From assembly GCA_964398215.1 (NCBI GenBank), contig CAYNNP010000004.1, forward strand, positions 1 through 64,000: DNA of 64,000 nt, read 5' to 3'. Both the position numbers and the translations under genes were made by a program. Within the stretch, counting starts at the first letter, position 1. Each line of letters opens with the position of its first letter. Under the pieces are notes generated by a model that ran no database searches, was not told the origin of the DNA, and worked only from the letters and a program-made list of their open reading frames with translations. This document shows positions 1-7,710 of this stretch, one piece after another. The DNA is from CAYNNP01 sp964398215 (GTDB lineage Bacteria > Planctomycetota > Planctomycetia > Pirellulales > Pirellulaceae).

Positions 1-73
1 GTTTCACGCCGCAAAAATTGAAAACGTTGCGGTCAAAGTTGTGGGTAAAGACAAGGCTGACGCCCAAGGCTAG
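1..73 (+). CDS. 3' end of an unidentified protein (partial)
   Basis: An open frame enters from the left edge (first full codon at 2) and ends at TAG 71-73. It gives 23 residues ending in VGKDKADAQG. The composition looks like ordinary protein and there is no stop before the edge, but the fragment is too short to assign a family. The next gene lies on the opposite strand, so this gene ends in a convergent arrangement. The call rests only on the open frame and plausible composition; it could be chance. Confidence 0.45.
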   Translation, partial: FHAAKIENVAVKVVGKDKADAQG

Positions 74-197
74 GGTTGTGTCGCCACTCCGTGGCTGTCT
101 TTTCGCTGCCGCAATATCGATATTCATACGATGCGTAAACACGCGTTATCACACGATTTCTTTGGCGAAAGATTCTTTCAACGACGCTTAATGCAAC

Positions 198-258
198 TTC
201 GAAACGCGTTAGCGAGGGGCAATCTTGACTCGGTCCCTCGCTTACGCTTCGGGTTACC
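198..258. repeat. Planctomycete-type palindromic intergenic repeat
   Basis: Two inverted arms are visible, one around 206-218 (CGTTAGCGAGGG) and one at 235-248 (CCCTCGCTTACG), matching at 11 of 12 positions across a 16-base loop. The right arm continues into CTTCGGGTTACC. From memory, this GTAAGCGAGGG / CCCTCGCTTAC element is abundant between genes in Pirellulaceae and generates many spurious small ORFs. Its function is unknown; a transcribed hairpin or a non-autonomous mobile repeat are both possible. It occupies the gap between the gene ending at 73 and the one ending at 338. Confidence 0.6.
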
Positions 259-282
259 AAAAACCAATGCCTGACAAAGAAT

Positions 283-303
283 ACCAGCTGGGAAGCAGCT
301 GGT
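283..303. terminator. Stem-loop between convergent genes
   Basis: ACCAGCTG at 283-290 and CAGCTGGT at 296-303 form a perfect 8-bp stem with a 5-base loop. It lies just beyond the stop of the minus-strand SGNH hydrolase and downstream of the plus-strand fragment. No clear T-tract follows on either strand, so its role as a terminator is inferred from position. Confidence 0.35.
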
Positions 304-337
304 TAGACGTAGATGCGCAACTGCAGGGCTGGCGTTT

Positions 338-1042
338 TTACTGCGGAGGATCTTGACGATTTTTGGCGGGTGCCAATGACTTGATGGCTTTGGCTATGTG
401 CTTTGCGATGATCGCTGTGCCATTGGTGGTTGGATGCACGCCGTCTTTGCTAAGCCACTTGGGTTCTTTGGCGAGCAGGTCGTTTAGATCGACCAGTTTT
501 GTTTTCTGCTGGGCCGCGACCTGACGCGCGGCTTGACGATAGCTTTCGATCATTTTTCCTAGCCCACCAAGAGCGTCAAATTGCTCGCGCTTGTGCCGTG
601 TGAAGAATGCATCGTGCTGGATGGGCGGAAGTGTACACAGGATGATGCGTGAGCCTCCTTTTCGGCATTTCGCGATCATCGATTCTAAGTTCGATTTGTA
701 TTTATCCACGGGCACATAAACGCGCTCGGCATCCGCGCGCAGATCGTTCGTTCCAAACAGAATCACGACAATGTCAGGCGAGTGGGCAAGGACATCCGAC
801 GATAATCGACGCAGCGCCTGTGCGGTGGAGTTTCCGGCAACTCCAGCGTTGATCGCTTCCACTCCTAAAGTCTTCGATAGCACTTCGGAGTAGCCTCGCT
901 TGGTTATGCTGTCACCGAAACACACCACCTTTGTTTTGGCCGGACTGCCGGTTGCCTCTTGCGCGGACCCGGTCTGTGCTGACACAACGATGATGCAGAC
1001 GGTGGTAAAAATCGCACGTGATACCGCGATGAACTGCGACAT
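338..1042 (-). CDS. SGNH/GDSL-type esterase, exported
   Basis: A 234-residue serine hydrolase. The hydrophobic N-terminus (about residues 8-27) ends in a plausible signal-peptidase site near GSAQ. Block I is FGDSIT with the nucleophile at S45, block III is GTND at 97-100, and block V is KDGVHP with D200 and H203 as the probable catalytic pair. These are the standard SGNH catalytic blocks, so an acyl-ester hydrolase acting outside the cytoplasm is expected; such enzymes often deacetylate polysaccharides or lipids in this phylum. The substrate cannot be read from the sequence. A second, clearly different SGNH enzyme lies immediately upstream on the same strand, 76 bp away, so the two may be co-expressed. 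Confidence 0.85.
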   Translation of the reverse strand: MSQFIAVSRAIFTTVCIIVVSAQTGSAQEATGSPAKTKVVCFGDSITKRGYSEVLSKTLGVEAINAGVAGNSTAQALRRLSSDVLAHSPDIVVILFGTNDLRADAERVYVPVDKYKSNLESMIAKCRKGGSRIILCTLPPIQHDAFFTRHKREQFDALGGLGKMIESYRQAARQVAAQQKTKLVDLNDLLAKEPKWLSKDGVHPTTNGTAIIAKHIAKAIKSLAPAKNRQDPPQ

Positions 1043-1118
1043 TCGAGAAGGTTTCCTTGAGAGGTCAAATTTGTTTCATTCGCATTAACAAGATCCGCCC
1101 ATACGGAAAGTGCGTTGA

Positions 1119-1853
1119 TTATTTTTCAACGATTTCGCCGAGTCGTTTGCGGATCAACTTGCTCCACAGTTTATAGCCGTCTGAATTCAAGTGCAGTAGG
1201 TCTGAAACGAACAGGTGGTCTTTCGGTTTCCCCTTTGCGTCGAGGTAGTATTCGGCGGTTGGCAAAAAGTAGGTGTCGTTGGAGGTCAATGTTACTTCGC
1301 GAAGACGCGCGTTGAGTTCTCGGATTTTTGGCCAAGCTTTAAAGCGTTTCGAGGTTGGCGTGACTTCGATGATCAGAATAGGAGCCTTGGGTTGGTGAGC
1401 CTGCGAAACGTCGATCACGTAACGCACAAGCTTCTCGACTTGGTCAGGCGTGTGATCCGAGTCGCGACCTGAAACATCGTTGCCAACAAAAACGACCAGT
1501 GCTTTGTATTGATGCGGTTGAATGATCCGTTCGGCATAGATCGCAAGATCCGAGAACTTTGCGCCCCCGTATCCTCGTTGAATTGGTTTGTACGGTTTGA
1601 TGTCGTCTTTGATCGATTCCCAACGACGAATACTACTGCTGCCAATGAATAAGACCGCGTCGTCAGGATCGACTTCGGATTGGTCGCGCTGTTCAATTTC
1701 GACGATCGCCTTTTCCCACTTTTGGGTTGCGGCCTCACGATACTGTTCCAAAAAACTAATGTCCTTCTTCGCCGTTTTGGGGTCCGCTGGGGTGTCCTGC
1801 GAAAAGCAAACGGTGGAAGCCAGGAACAGGACGAGAGTCAAAAAATGTCGCAT
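1119..1853 (-). CDS. SGNH/GDSL-type hydrolase, exported
   Basis: A 244-residue protein with a short cleavable signal peptide (about residues 1-19, ending CFSQ). Block I is FIGSSSIRRW with the nucleophile serine near residue 73. A GYGGAK segment supplies the block II glycine, FVGND carries the block III asparagine, and SDLLHLNSDGY supplies the catalytic Asp-His pair. The GSSSIR form of block I is typical of planctomycete SGNH hydrolases related to the platelet-activating-factor acetylhydrolase group. Likely an extracytoplasmic esterase or deacetylase. It sits directly upstream of the other SGNH gene on the same strand and is divergent from the ThuA-like gene across 154 bp. Confidence 0.85.
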   Translation of the reverse strand: MRHFLTLVLFLASTVCFSQDTPADPKTAKKDISFLEQYREAATQKWEKAIVEIEQRDQSEVDPDDAVLFIGSSSIRRWESIKDDIKPYKPIQRGYGGAKFSDLAIYAERIIQPHQYKALVVFVGNDVSGRDSDHTPDQVEKLVRYVIDVSQAHQPKAPILIIEVTPTSKRFKAWPKIRELNARLREVTLTSNDTYFLPTAEYYLDAKGKPKDHLFVSDLLHLNSDGYKLWSKLIRKRLGEIVEK

Positions 1854-1945
1854 CTTGGTAGATCCATGGGGAAGTCAGTTCTGCGAATTGTAATCACTTG
1901 ACCAAGGATTTTCGGGCTGCGGACAAGAAATAATTGCGTCTGAGT

Positions 1946-1972
1946 GTGACAACCAAAAGCTTGGGTTATGAT
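1946..1972 (+). promoter_or_regulatory. Possible sigma70-like promoter for the ThuA-like gene
   Basis: GTGACA at 1946-1951 matches TTGACA at 5 of 6 positions and TATGAT at 1967-1972 matches TATAAT at 5 of 6. The 15-base spacer is slightly short. The -10-like box lies 35 bases before the ATG at 2008, in the gap between divergent genes. Sequence resemblance only. Confidence 0.3.
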
Positions 1973-2007
1973 CGTGCGACCTTCTTAACCCTTTGGAAAT
2001 CTTAAGC

Positions 2008-3168
2008 ATGAAACGTCTATTCGCACTTTTCCTGGCGGTCGCCGCCATTGAACCCGTCTCCGCACAGTTGGTCTACGAGGGCGACAGCGGCTTTGGAAAA
2101 GGCAAGCACATTGTTTTTATTGCCAACGATCACGAGTACCGTTCAGAGCAAAGTTGCCCAGCACTTGCCAGGATTTTGGCAAAACGATTTGGCTTTCGTT
2201 GCACCGTTTTGTTTGGTGTCAACGATGCAGGCGAAATCCAATCGGGCGGAGCTGGGATGCCACATTTGGATTCATTGAAGGATGCTGATCTGTTGTTCTT
2301 CTTTGCGAGGTTCATGAAACTGCCCGATAGCCAAGCCGACATGTTGGTCGAGTACTTTGAGCGTGGTGGACCGGTGGTGGGTGTTCGCACATCGACGCAT
2401 TGCTTCAATGGGCAGAAAGGCAAATGGGGAAAGCTGAACTACAATTATCAAGGGAAAGATTATTTGGGTGGGCTGGGCGAACAGATTTTTGGAATCACCT
2501 GGCATAAGTCTCGTGGGCAATCGCACTACGGATCGAACCACGCGATGGGCAGCCGGATCACGCCGGTTGCTGAATCAAAGGACCATCCAATTCTGGCTGG
2601 CGTCACGCAAATCCATGGTTTTTCTGGCGCTTACAAATCGCCGCCGCCTGCCGATGCCACGCCGCTGCTGAACGTCCAAGTGTTGAATACATTTGGGCCC
2701 AGTGATGACATCAACAAAGAAAAACCGATTGTCAACGCTGGCTGGTCGCGTGATTCGTACATCGCTCCATCGGGAGCAAAGAAATCGGCACGAGTTGTTT
2801 ACACTTCATACGGCGCTTCGGAAGACTTGCTGTCCGAAGACGGTCGACGATTTTTGGTCAACGCGTGTTTGTGGGCTGGCGGTTGGGAGTCGGCGATCAA
2901 AGACGATTTGAATGTTGAGTTTGTCGGTGACTATCGCCCCACGCCGTATGGCAACGGATCGTTTTTCTACGAGCATGTGAAGCCCGCCGACCTAGCTGGA
3001 TGGGAGACTGCGATCATGCCAGTTGACGCCAAAATTGGTGGCATCGGCGATCGTAAGCGAGCCAGCCGAGCATCCAGGGCTTTGAAGAATCGTCCTGAGC
3101 TTCGTAAAAAGCTTGCGGAAATGTATCCCGATTTGTTTGGTCCCAACGCAAAGACGGACAAGAAATGA
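2008..3168 (+). CDS. ThuA-like domain protein, exported
   Basis: A 386-residue protein that starts best at ATG 2008, which gives a clean signal peptide (MKRLFALFLAVA...VSAQ); a TTG five codons earlier would add a polar extension. The body has the ThuA/glutamine-amidotransferase-like fold signature: a central strand reading HIVFIANDHEYR, the DADLLFFFAR strand, an FERGGPVVGVRTSTH segment and a closing domain ending near residue 290. ThuA proteins are associated with disaccharide use (trehalose in rhizobia), and planctomycetes carry many copies beside sulfatases and oxidoreductases. The catalytic function of this branch is not established. The stop overlaps the next start by 4 bp, so the two are translationally coupled. 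Confidence 0.75.
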   Translation: MKRLFALFLAVAAIEPVSAQLVYEGDSGFGKGKHIVFIANDHEYRSEQSCPALARILAKRFGFRCTVLFGVNDAGEIQSGGAGMPHLDSLKDADLLFFFARFMKLPDSQADMLVEYFERGGPVVGVRTSTHCFNGQKGKWGKLNYNYQGKDYLGGLGEQIFGITWHKSRGQSHYGSNHAMGSRITPVAESKDHPILAGVTQIHGFSGAYKSPPPADATPLLNVQVLNTFGPSDDINKEKPIVNAGWSRDSYIAPSGAKKSARVVYTSYGASEDLLSEDGRRFLVNACLWAGGWESAIKDDLNVEFVGDYRPTPYGNGSFFYEHVKPADLAGWETAIMPVDAKIGGIGDRKRASRASRALKNRPELRKKLAEMYPDLFGPNAKTDKK

Positions 3169-4094
3169 AAAACTTGATTGCAATCACGGTTCTGTGTTCC
3201 TTGGCCGTCACCGTATGCGGGGCGCAGGAATTCAAGCCTGTCAAGCATCTGATTGATACTCACATTCACTTGTACGATACGACTCGTGACATTGAGATGC
3301 GTTGGCCGCCAAAGAGTGACACGGTTCTTCGCAAACCACATTTGCCGGCTGAGTATTCTGCGCTTGCAAAAGCTGCTGGTGTGACTGGCGTTGTGATTGT
3401 CGAAGCCAGTGACCATCTTTCTGACAACGACTGGATGTTAGATTTGGTCAAGGGCGATGATTTTTATGTTGGATTGGTCGGCAATGTTGATGTCTACCGG
3501 GACGATTTTGAAAAGCACATCGTTCGCTTAAAAAAGGACCGTCGGTTTGTCGGCGTTCGAGCACGCGGTGCCAAGAAAATTGACTTCACAGACCAGCGAG
3601 TGCTTGGCAACCTTCGACTGTTGGCGAAGCACCATTTGACGATGGACTACTTGGGCAACGGTGCTGGTACAGTTGGCGTCATGGAGATCGATCGGTTGGC
3701 TCGCGAGATTCCGGAATTGACCATCGTTGCCAACCACTGTTTGGGATACAACTTCGATGGAAAAGAGACGAGCGAGCAGTGGAATGCGGCGGTTGCAAAA
3801 CTTGCTAAGAACCCGAATGTGTACTGCAAGATTTCGGGACTGTTTCAGCGCAGCGTTCCGCAGCCGGCTCCGCTGGATCCTGAACATTATGGTTCCGCAC
3901 TTCGCGTGATCTGGAACGCGTTTGGAAAAGAGCGACTGATTTACGGTAGCAATTGGCCGTGCACAAAACACACAGGCAGCTACCAGAGTTTCGTGACTCT
4001 GGTCGACAAGATAATCAGCAAGCAAGGCCAAGAGGCCCGCGAGCTGTACTACTGGAAAAACGCGGCAACGGCTTATCGGCTGCCGTTGAAGTAG
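3165..4094 (+). CDS. Amidohydrolase_2-type TIM-barrel metal-dependent hydrolase, exported
   Basis: A 309-residue protein with a signal peptide ending near CGAQE (residues 1-21). The metal-binding DTHIH motif is at 31-35, with further expected features VEAS near 85 and a C-terminal GSNWP segment at 261-265. This layout is that of the amidohydrolase-related family (PF04909), which includes sugar lactonases and decarboxylases. The GSNWP ending resembles the fuconolactonase and dicarboxylate-lactonase group, so hydrolysis of a sugar lactone is a reasonable inference but not shown. The start overlaps the upstream ThuA-like stop (ATGA), which argues for a shared catabolic role outside the cytoplasm. 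Confidence 0.8.
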   Translation: MKNLIAITVLCSLAVTVCGAQEFKPVKHLIDTHIHLYDTTRDIEMRWPPKSDTVLRKPHLPAEYSALAKAAGVTGVVIVEASDHLSDNDWMLDLVKGDDFYVGLVGNVDVYRDDFEKHIVRLKKDRRFVGVRARGAKKIDFTDQRVLGNLRLLAKHHLTMDYLGNGAGTVGVMEIDRLAREIPELTIVANHCLGYNFDGKETSEQWNAAVAKLAKNPNVYCKISGLFQRSVPQPAPLDPEHYGSALRVIWNAFGKERLIYGSNWPCTKHTGSYQSFVTLVDKIISKQGQEARELYYWKNAATAYRLPLK

Positions 4095-4121
4095 CCGAGG
4101 TCGATCCGCAATCCATCGCGT

Positions 4122-5897
4122 TTACATCTTTGTGACGTAGACGAAGTAGGCGCCGTGGATTTCGCCGTCGCTGCCGACAAACTGTGCTGTCATTCGCGTC
4201 TTGGATTCCGGCAGCTTGAGGATGAAATCGATGTGTTTGTCACCAGGTTTGACGTCGCTGGTGGCTGAAACATCACCGATCTTGATTGTTGCCTTGACTG
4301 GCGAAATCGCCTTGCCAACCGTTGCTCGGTAAGGTGTCACACCTGGTACATCGGCGCCTGCGGCAAGCGGTGCGTCGATTGCCAGATCGGATTCTTCGGG
4401 CCAACGCCGAAGACTGATCTTGTACTCGCCCGCCTCGGTTACTTTTACGTTCCAGAAACCTGTGTTCTTGTCGCCGTTTTGCGCTTTACGCACATGCGAT
4501 TGATTCCAGGGAGTTGAACCTGTTGTGATCCAATCGTGCGAGGTCAGGCGGGCGGGATTGTCCGCAGCGTGGCCAAGATAAATCGCAGTATCGTTCTTGA
4601 AAGACGGCAAGAGTTCTGTCCACCATGCGTCGTAAAATGCAGTCAAGCGTTTGGCGACTTCGGGGTGTTTGTCGAAGACATTTTCTTTTTGTCCTGGATC
4701 CGACCTCATGTCATAAAGTTCTTTGCGGTTGTTCAGTCTCCATCGCTTTGTCATCACGGCACTCTTTCGCCATTTGATGGGATCTTTAACGCGTTGAGAG
4801 TCGGTTATCAAAATGCGATCGGGCCAGTCATCGCTGGGTTTGTCATTCAGCAAAGCGGAGAGGCTGGTTCCATCGAACTTGACGCCTTGGGGCGGACTGA
4901 CTTTGCATAATTCAGCTAGCGTGGGCAAGACATCGACGTGTGCCGTGATTTCATTGACATCACGTCCGCCAACCAGCTTGCCATTTGGCCAGCGAATGAA
5001 GAATGGGACACGGTGACCGCCGTCGTACTCGCTACCTTTCTTGCCACGCATGCCAGCGTTGAACACATTGCCGCCAGACGATGTGCCGTTGTCGGTTGTG
5101 AAGATAAAAATCGTGTTCTCAGATAGTTGTTCGTCGTCCAGAAACTTTCGTAATCGCCCAACGTTGTCATCAATGTTAGCGATCATGCCAAAGAAGTTTG
5201 CGAGACCGACGTTCTTGCTGTCATCCAAGTACGGCTTGCTGAATTTTTCCGGCGAGTGCATTGGACCGTGCGGAGCGTTGGTCGCAATGTATGCCAAGAA
5301 TGGTTTGTCCTGCGACTTGCAATCTTTGATAAACCGTTTTGCGTAATCGAAAAACACGTCCGTGCAAAATCCTTTGACAGGCGTTGGCGTCCCGTTATGC
5401 CAATAGCTGCCGTCAAAGTACGCGTTGTCCCAGTAGTCGGGCGTTTGGCCGACACCGCCACCGCCGTGGCGCATGACTTCGGTAAAACCACGGTCTTCTG
5501 GACGATACGGATAGTTGTCGCCCAAATGCCATTTACCAAACATGCCCGTCTCATAGCCGCCGTCCTTGAAAACTTGGCCCATCGTGACCTCATTTTCTCG
5601 CAGCATTGATCGTCCCATGATCGTATGCCAAACGCCAGTACGATTGGTCCAGTGACCCGTTAGAAATGCCGACCGTGAGGGCGAACAAGTTGGCGAAACG
5701 TGGTAGTCCGTCAGCCTATACGAATCGCCATGCAGCGCGTCTAAGTTGGGAGTTTTTAGGGTCGGGTTGCCATGGCACGAAAGGTCCCCATAGCCTTGGT
5801 CATCGGTGATCACGATCACAACGTTCGGTTTGTCAGCTGCGTAACAAGTGCCGATGGAGATTATGAACAGGGAAGCAATGCAAAGTAGCCGGGTCAT
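4122..5897 (-). CDS. Formylglycine-dependent sulfatase, exported
   Basis: A 591-residue arylsulfatase-type enzyme. A signal peptide covers residues 1-20. The metal-binding DD pair is at 32-33. The sulfatase signature CSPSR is at 71-75, with C71 the residue oxidised to formylglycine by a separate maturase. GMFGKWHLG near 120 is the second sulfatase signature region, and TTDNG near 268 supplies more metal ligands. The catalytic part ends around residue 435. About 150 further residues form a beta-rich C-terminal region that could bind carbohydrate. It probably desulfates a marine or algal polysaccharide; the substrate is unknown. It is convergent with the amidohydrolase. Confidence 0.92.
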   Translation of the reverse strand: MTRLLCIASLFIISIGTCYAADKPNVVIVITDDQGYGDLSCHGNPTLKTPNLDALHGDSYRLTDYHVSPTCSPSRSAFLTGHWTNRTGVWHTIMGRSMLRENEVTMGQVFKDGGYETGMFGKWHLGDNYPYRPEDRGFTEVMRHGGGGVGQTPDYWDNAYFDGSYWHNGTPTPVKGFCTDVFFDYAKRFIKDCKSQDKPFLAYIATNAPHGPMHSPEKFSKPYLDDSKNVGLANFFGMIANIDDNVGRLRKFLDDEQLSENTIFIFTTDNGTSSGGNVFNAGMRGKKGSEYDGGHRVPFFIRWPNGKLVGGRDVNEITAHVDVLPTLAELCKVSPPQGVKFDGTSLSALLNDKPSDDWPDRILITDSQRVKDPIKWRKSAVMTKRWRLNNRKELYDMRSDPGQKENVFDKHPEVAKRLTAFYDAWWTELLPSFKNDTAIYLGHAADNPARLTSHDWITTGSTPWNQSHVRKAQNGDKNTGFWNVKVTEAGEYKISLRRWPEESDLAIDAPLAAGADVPGVTPYRATVGKAISPVKATIKIGDVSATSDVKPGDKHIDFILKLPESKTRMTAQFVGSDGEIHGAYFVYVTKM

Positions 5898-6080
5898 GAA
5901 TGTTCTTGGTAAAAGGTGAAAGGTAAAAGTGTCTAATCTTGTTTTACTCTAAGGTTCTACAGGCCGCAGAGTACTGCAAAGCCGAGACAAGAATCCTGAG
6001 TCAGGGTTCTTGGGCTAAGCATGTTTTTTTAAGTCCGCCGTGAGGTCGATCGAAGCGACGGTGGTTGTTCCCGAGGTGGT

Positions 6081-7559
6081 TTAGACCTTGGTTGGATCAG
6101 GAACTTGAAAGTCGGGGTTGTTGGGGTCTTTGAGCAACACGTTCGCACGTTCTGCGAACTTGCCAACGTGACGTTCGGTTTTCGGATCGAACGTTAGCTC
6201 TGGACCAACCATGTAATTGGCCTTGTCCTCTGGGATGCCAACGCCGTCTTTCATCATTGCGTGAAGTTTCAAGAAATGTTTGGTCGCGTCCGCGTTGTCA
6301 CCGAACTGTCCCGCTTTCGCATTGAACGGTGTTTCTTTGCCCAAGCGATAGGAGTTGTTCATCAAGTGGCCAAGCACGCAGCCATAGTGAGCGTCCATGA
6401 CATTGCCGTTCGCCATGCTAGGATCGTTTGCGCGAACAGCCGCCAAGAACGCGTTCCAGTTTCCACCTGGTGTTACATCCCCAGGTTCCACATCAAGTTT
6501 CTCGGGTTCGGAAGCACCTGGACGCAAGATCTGGTATTTGCCTTCGCCCGTGATCACGCTCCCGTCTTCTAAGTAATACTCGTTGAAGACTTGGCGTTTG
6601 TAGTCTTTGTAGTTCACGTTTCGCACATTGAACATCACGTACTGGCCGTTTGGATACTCTGCCATTCCGAACATCGTATTCGGCGTTTCGCCCTGATCGT
6701 TCCATTGAAAACGTCCTCCCAGAGCGACAGTGCGGACGGGGTGCGTTTGGTCATCGTCGATCGCCCATCGCGCAACATCCAGTTGGTGTGTGCCCTGATT
6801 ATTCAGGTCGCCGTTTCCGGATTCCCAAAACCAATGCCAGTTGTAGTGCACGTAGTTTGCGTGGTATTGATCGATCACCGCGGGGCCTTTCCAAAGATCC
6901 CAATCCAAATGCGCGGGAGGCGCCTCGACTGGTTTGTGACCAATTCCGCTGCGCGGCTTGCAACAGTAACCGTAGGCGATTTTTAAACGCGGAAGCTTGC
7001 CGGACTTTAGCATTTGATGCAGCCCCGCGATGCCCGCATTGCTGCGTCGTTGGGTGCCATGTTGAATCACAACGCCATACTTCTTTTGTGCCTCGACGCA
7101 AACACGTCCTTCAACGACATCATGGCTCATTGGTTTTTCGACATACACATGCTTGCCAGCCTGGGCTGCCCAAATCGTGATCAGTGAATGCCAGTGGTTG
7201 GGCGTGGCTACAGAAATGGCGTCCAAGGATTTGTCTTCCAAGACCTTGCGAACATCCGAGGCAGCCTTTGTGGTGAACTTGCCTTTGGTGCGTTTCTCCA
7301 ATCCACTCATTGACCGCGACAAGACACGCGAGTCTGGATCGATCGTATAAGCGACTTCAACGTTCTTTCCACCAAGCCATCCGCCCAAATGGCTTTGCCC
7401 GCGCCCGTTCAATCCGGCGACAGCGATTCGAACTCGATCGTTGGCTCCCTTGATCTGACCTGAGGCACGAGTCCCCATCAGGATCAAGGATCCGCCTGCT
7501 GCGGAGGACGATTTCAGGAAGGACCGGCGGTTCGGCTTGCTCTTTTTCAGGTCAGACAT
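6081..7559 (-). CDS. Gfo/Idh/MocA family oxidoreductase, Tat-exported
   Basis: A 492-residue NAD(P)-dependent oxidoreductase. The N-terminus carries a twin-arginine signal, NRRSFLK (residues 10-16), followed by a hydrophobic stretch, so it should be exported folded with its cofactor. The Rossmann fold begins at RVRIAVAGLNGRG (about 42-54), and the family EKP motif is near residue 141. The C-terminal alpha/beta domain (about 165-440) binds the sugar substrate in this family. Family members oxidise or epimerise sugars and inositols, and planctomycetes encode many Tat-exported copies beside sulfatases. It lies 183 bp upstream of the sulfatase on the same strand; a shared catabolic role is an inference. 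Confidence 0.9.
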   Translation of the reverse strand: MSDLKKSKPNRRSFLKSSSAAGGSLILMGTRASGQIKGANDRVRIAVAGLNGRGQSHLGGWLGGKNVEVAYTIDPDSRVLSRSMSGLEKRTKGKFTTKAASDVRKVLEDKSLDAISVATPNHWHSLITIWAAQAGKHVYVEKPMSHDVVEGRVCVEAQKKYGVVIQHGTQRRSNAGIAGLHQMLKSGKLPRLKIAYGYCCKPRSGIGHKPVEAPPAHLDWDLWKGPAVIDQYHANYVHYNWHWFWESGNGDLNNQGTHQLDVARWAIDDDQTHPVRTVALGGRFQWNDQGETPNTMFGMAEYPNGQYVMFNVRNVNYKDYKRQVFNEYYLEDGSVITGEGKYQILRPGASEPEKLDVEPGDVTPGGNWNAFLAAVRANDPSMANGNVMDAHYGCVLGHLMNNSYRLGKETPFNAKAGQFGDNADATKHFLKLHAMMKDGVGIPEDKANYMVGPELTFDPKTERHVGKFAERANVLLKDPNNPDFQVPDPTKV

Positions 7560-7710
7560 TTGGTCACCTGGATTGGTGTGGCGGGATTTTTCGGCTTAAA
7601 ACGCAGGTTATTGTAGCAAGACATTGCCGTTGGCTGCGGAAAATCATGTTCTGGCAGTAACCGGTGCTATGATTATCCCAGGAGACTCGATTACGCAATT
7701 GGGCAGGTAA

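Noticed and set aside
33..260. A 75-codon open frame on the minus strand with the product start VTRSVSEGP
   Set aside because: It is created by the palindromic repeat at 198-258, a common source of false small genes in planctomycetes, and has no ribosome binding site.
7649..7673. Promoter before the heptapeptide-repeat gene (TATGAT at 7668-7673)
   Set aside because: A -10-like box is present but no -35-like box occurs at suitable spacing, so the evidence is too weak to list.
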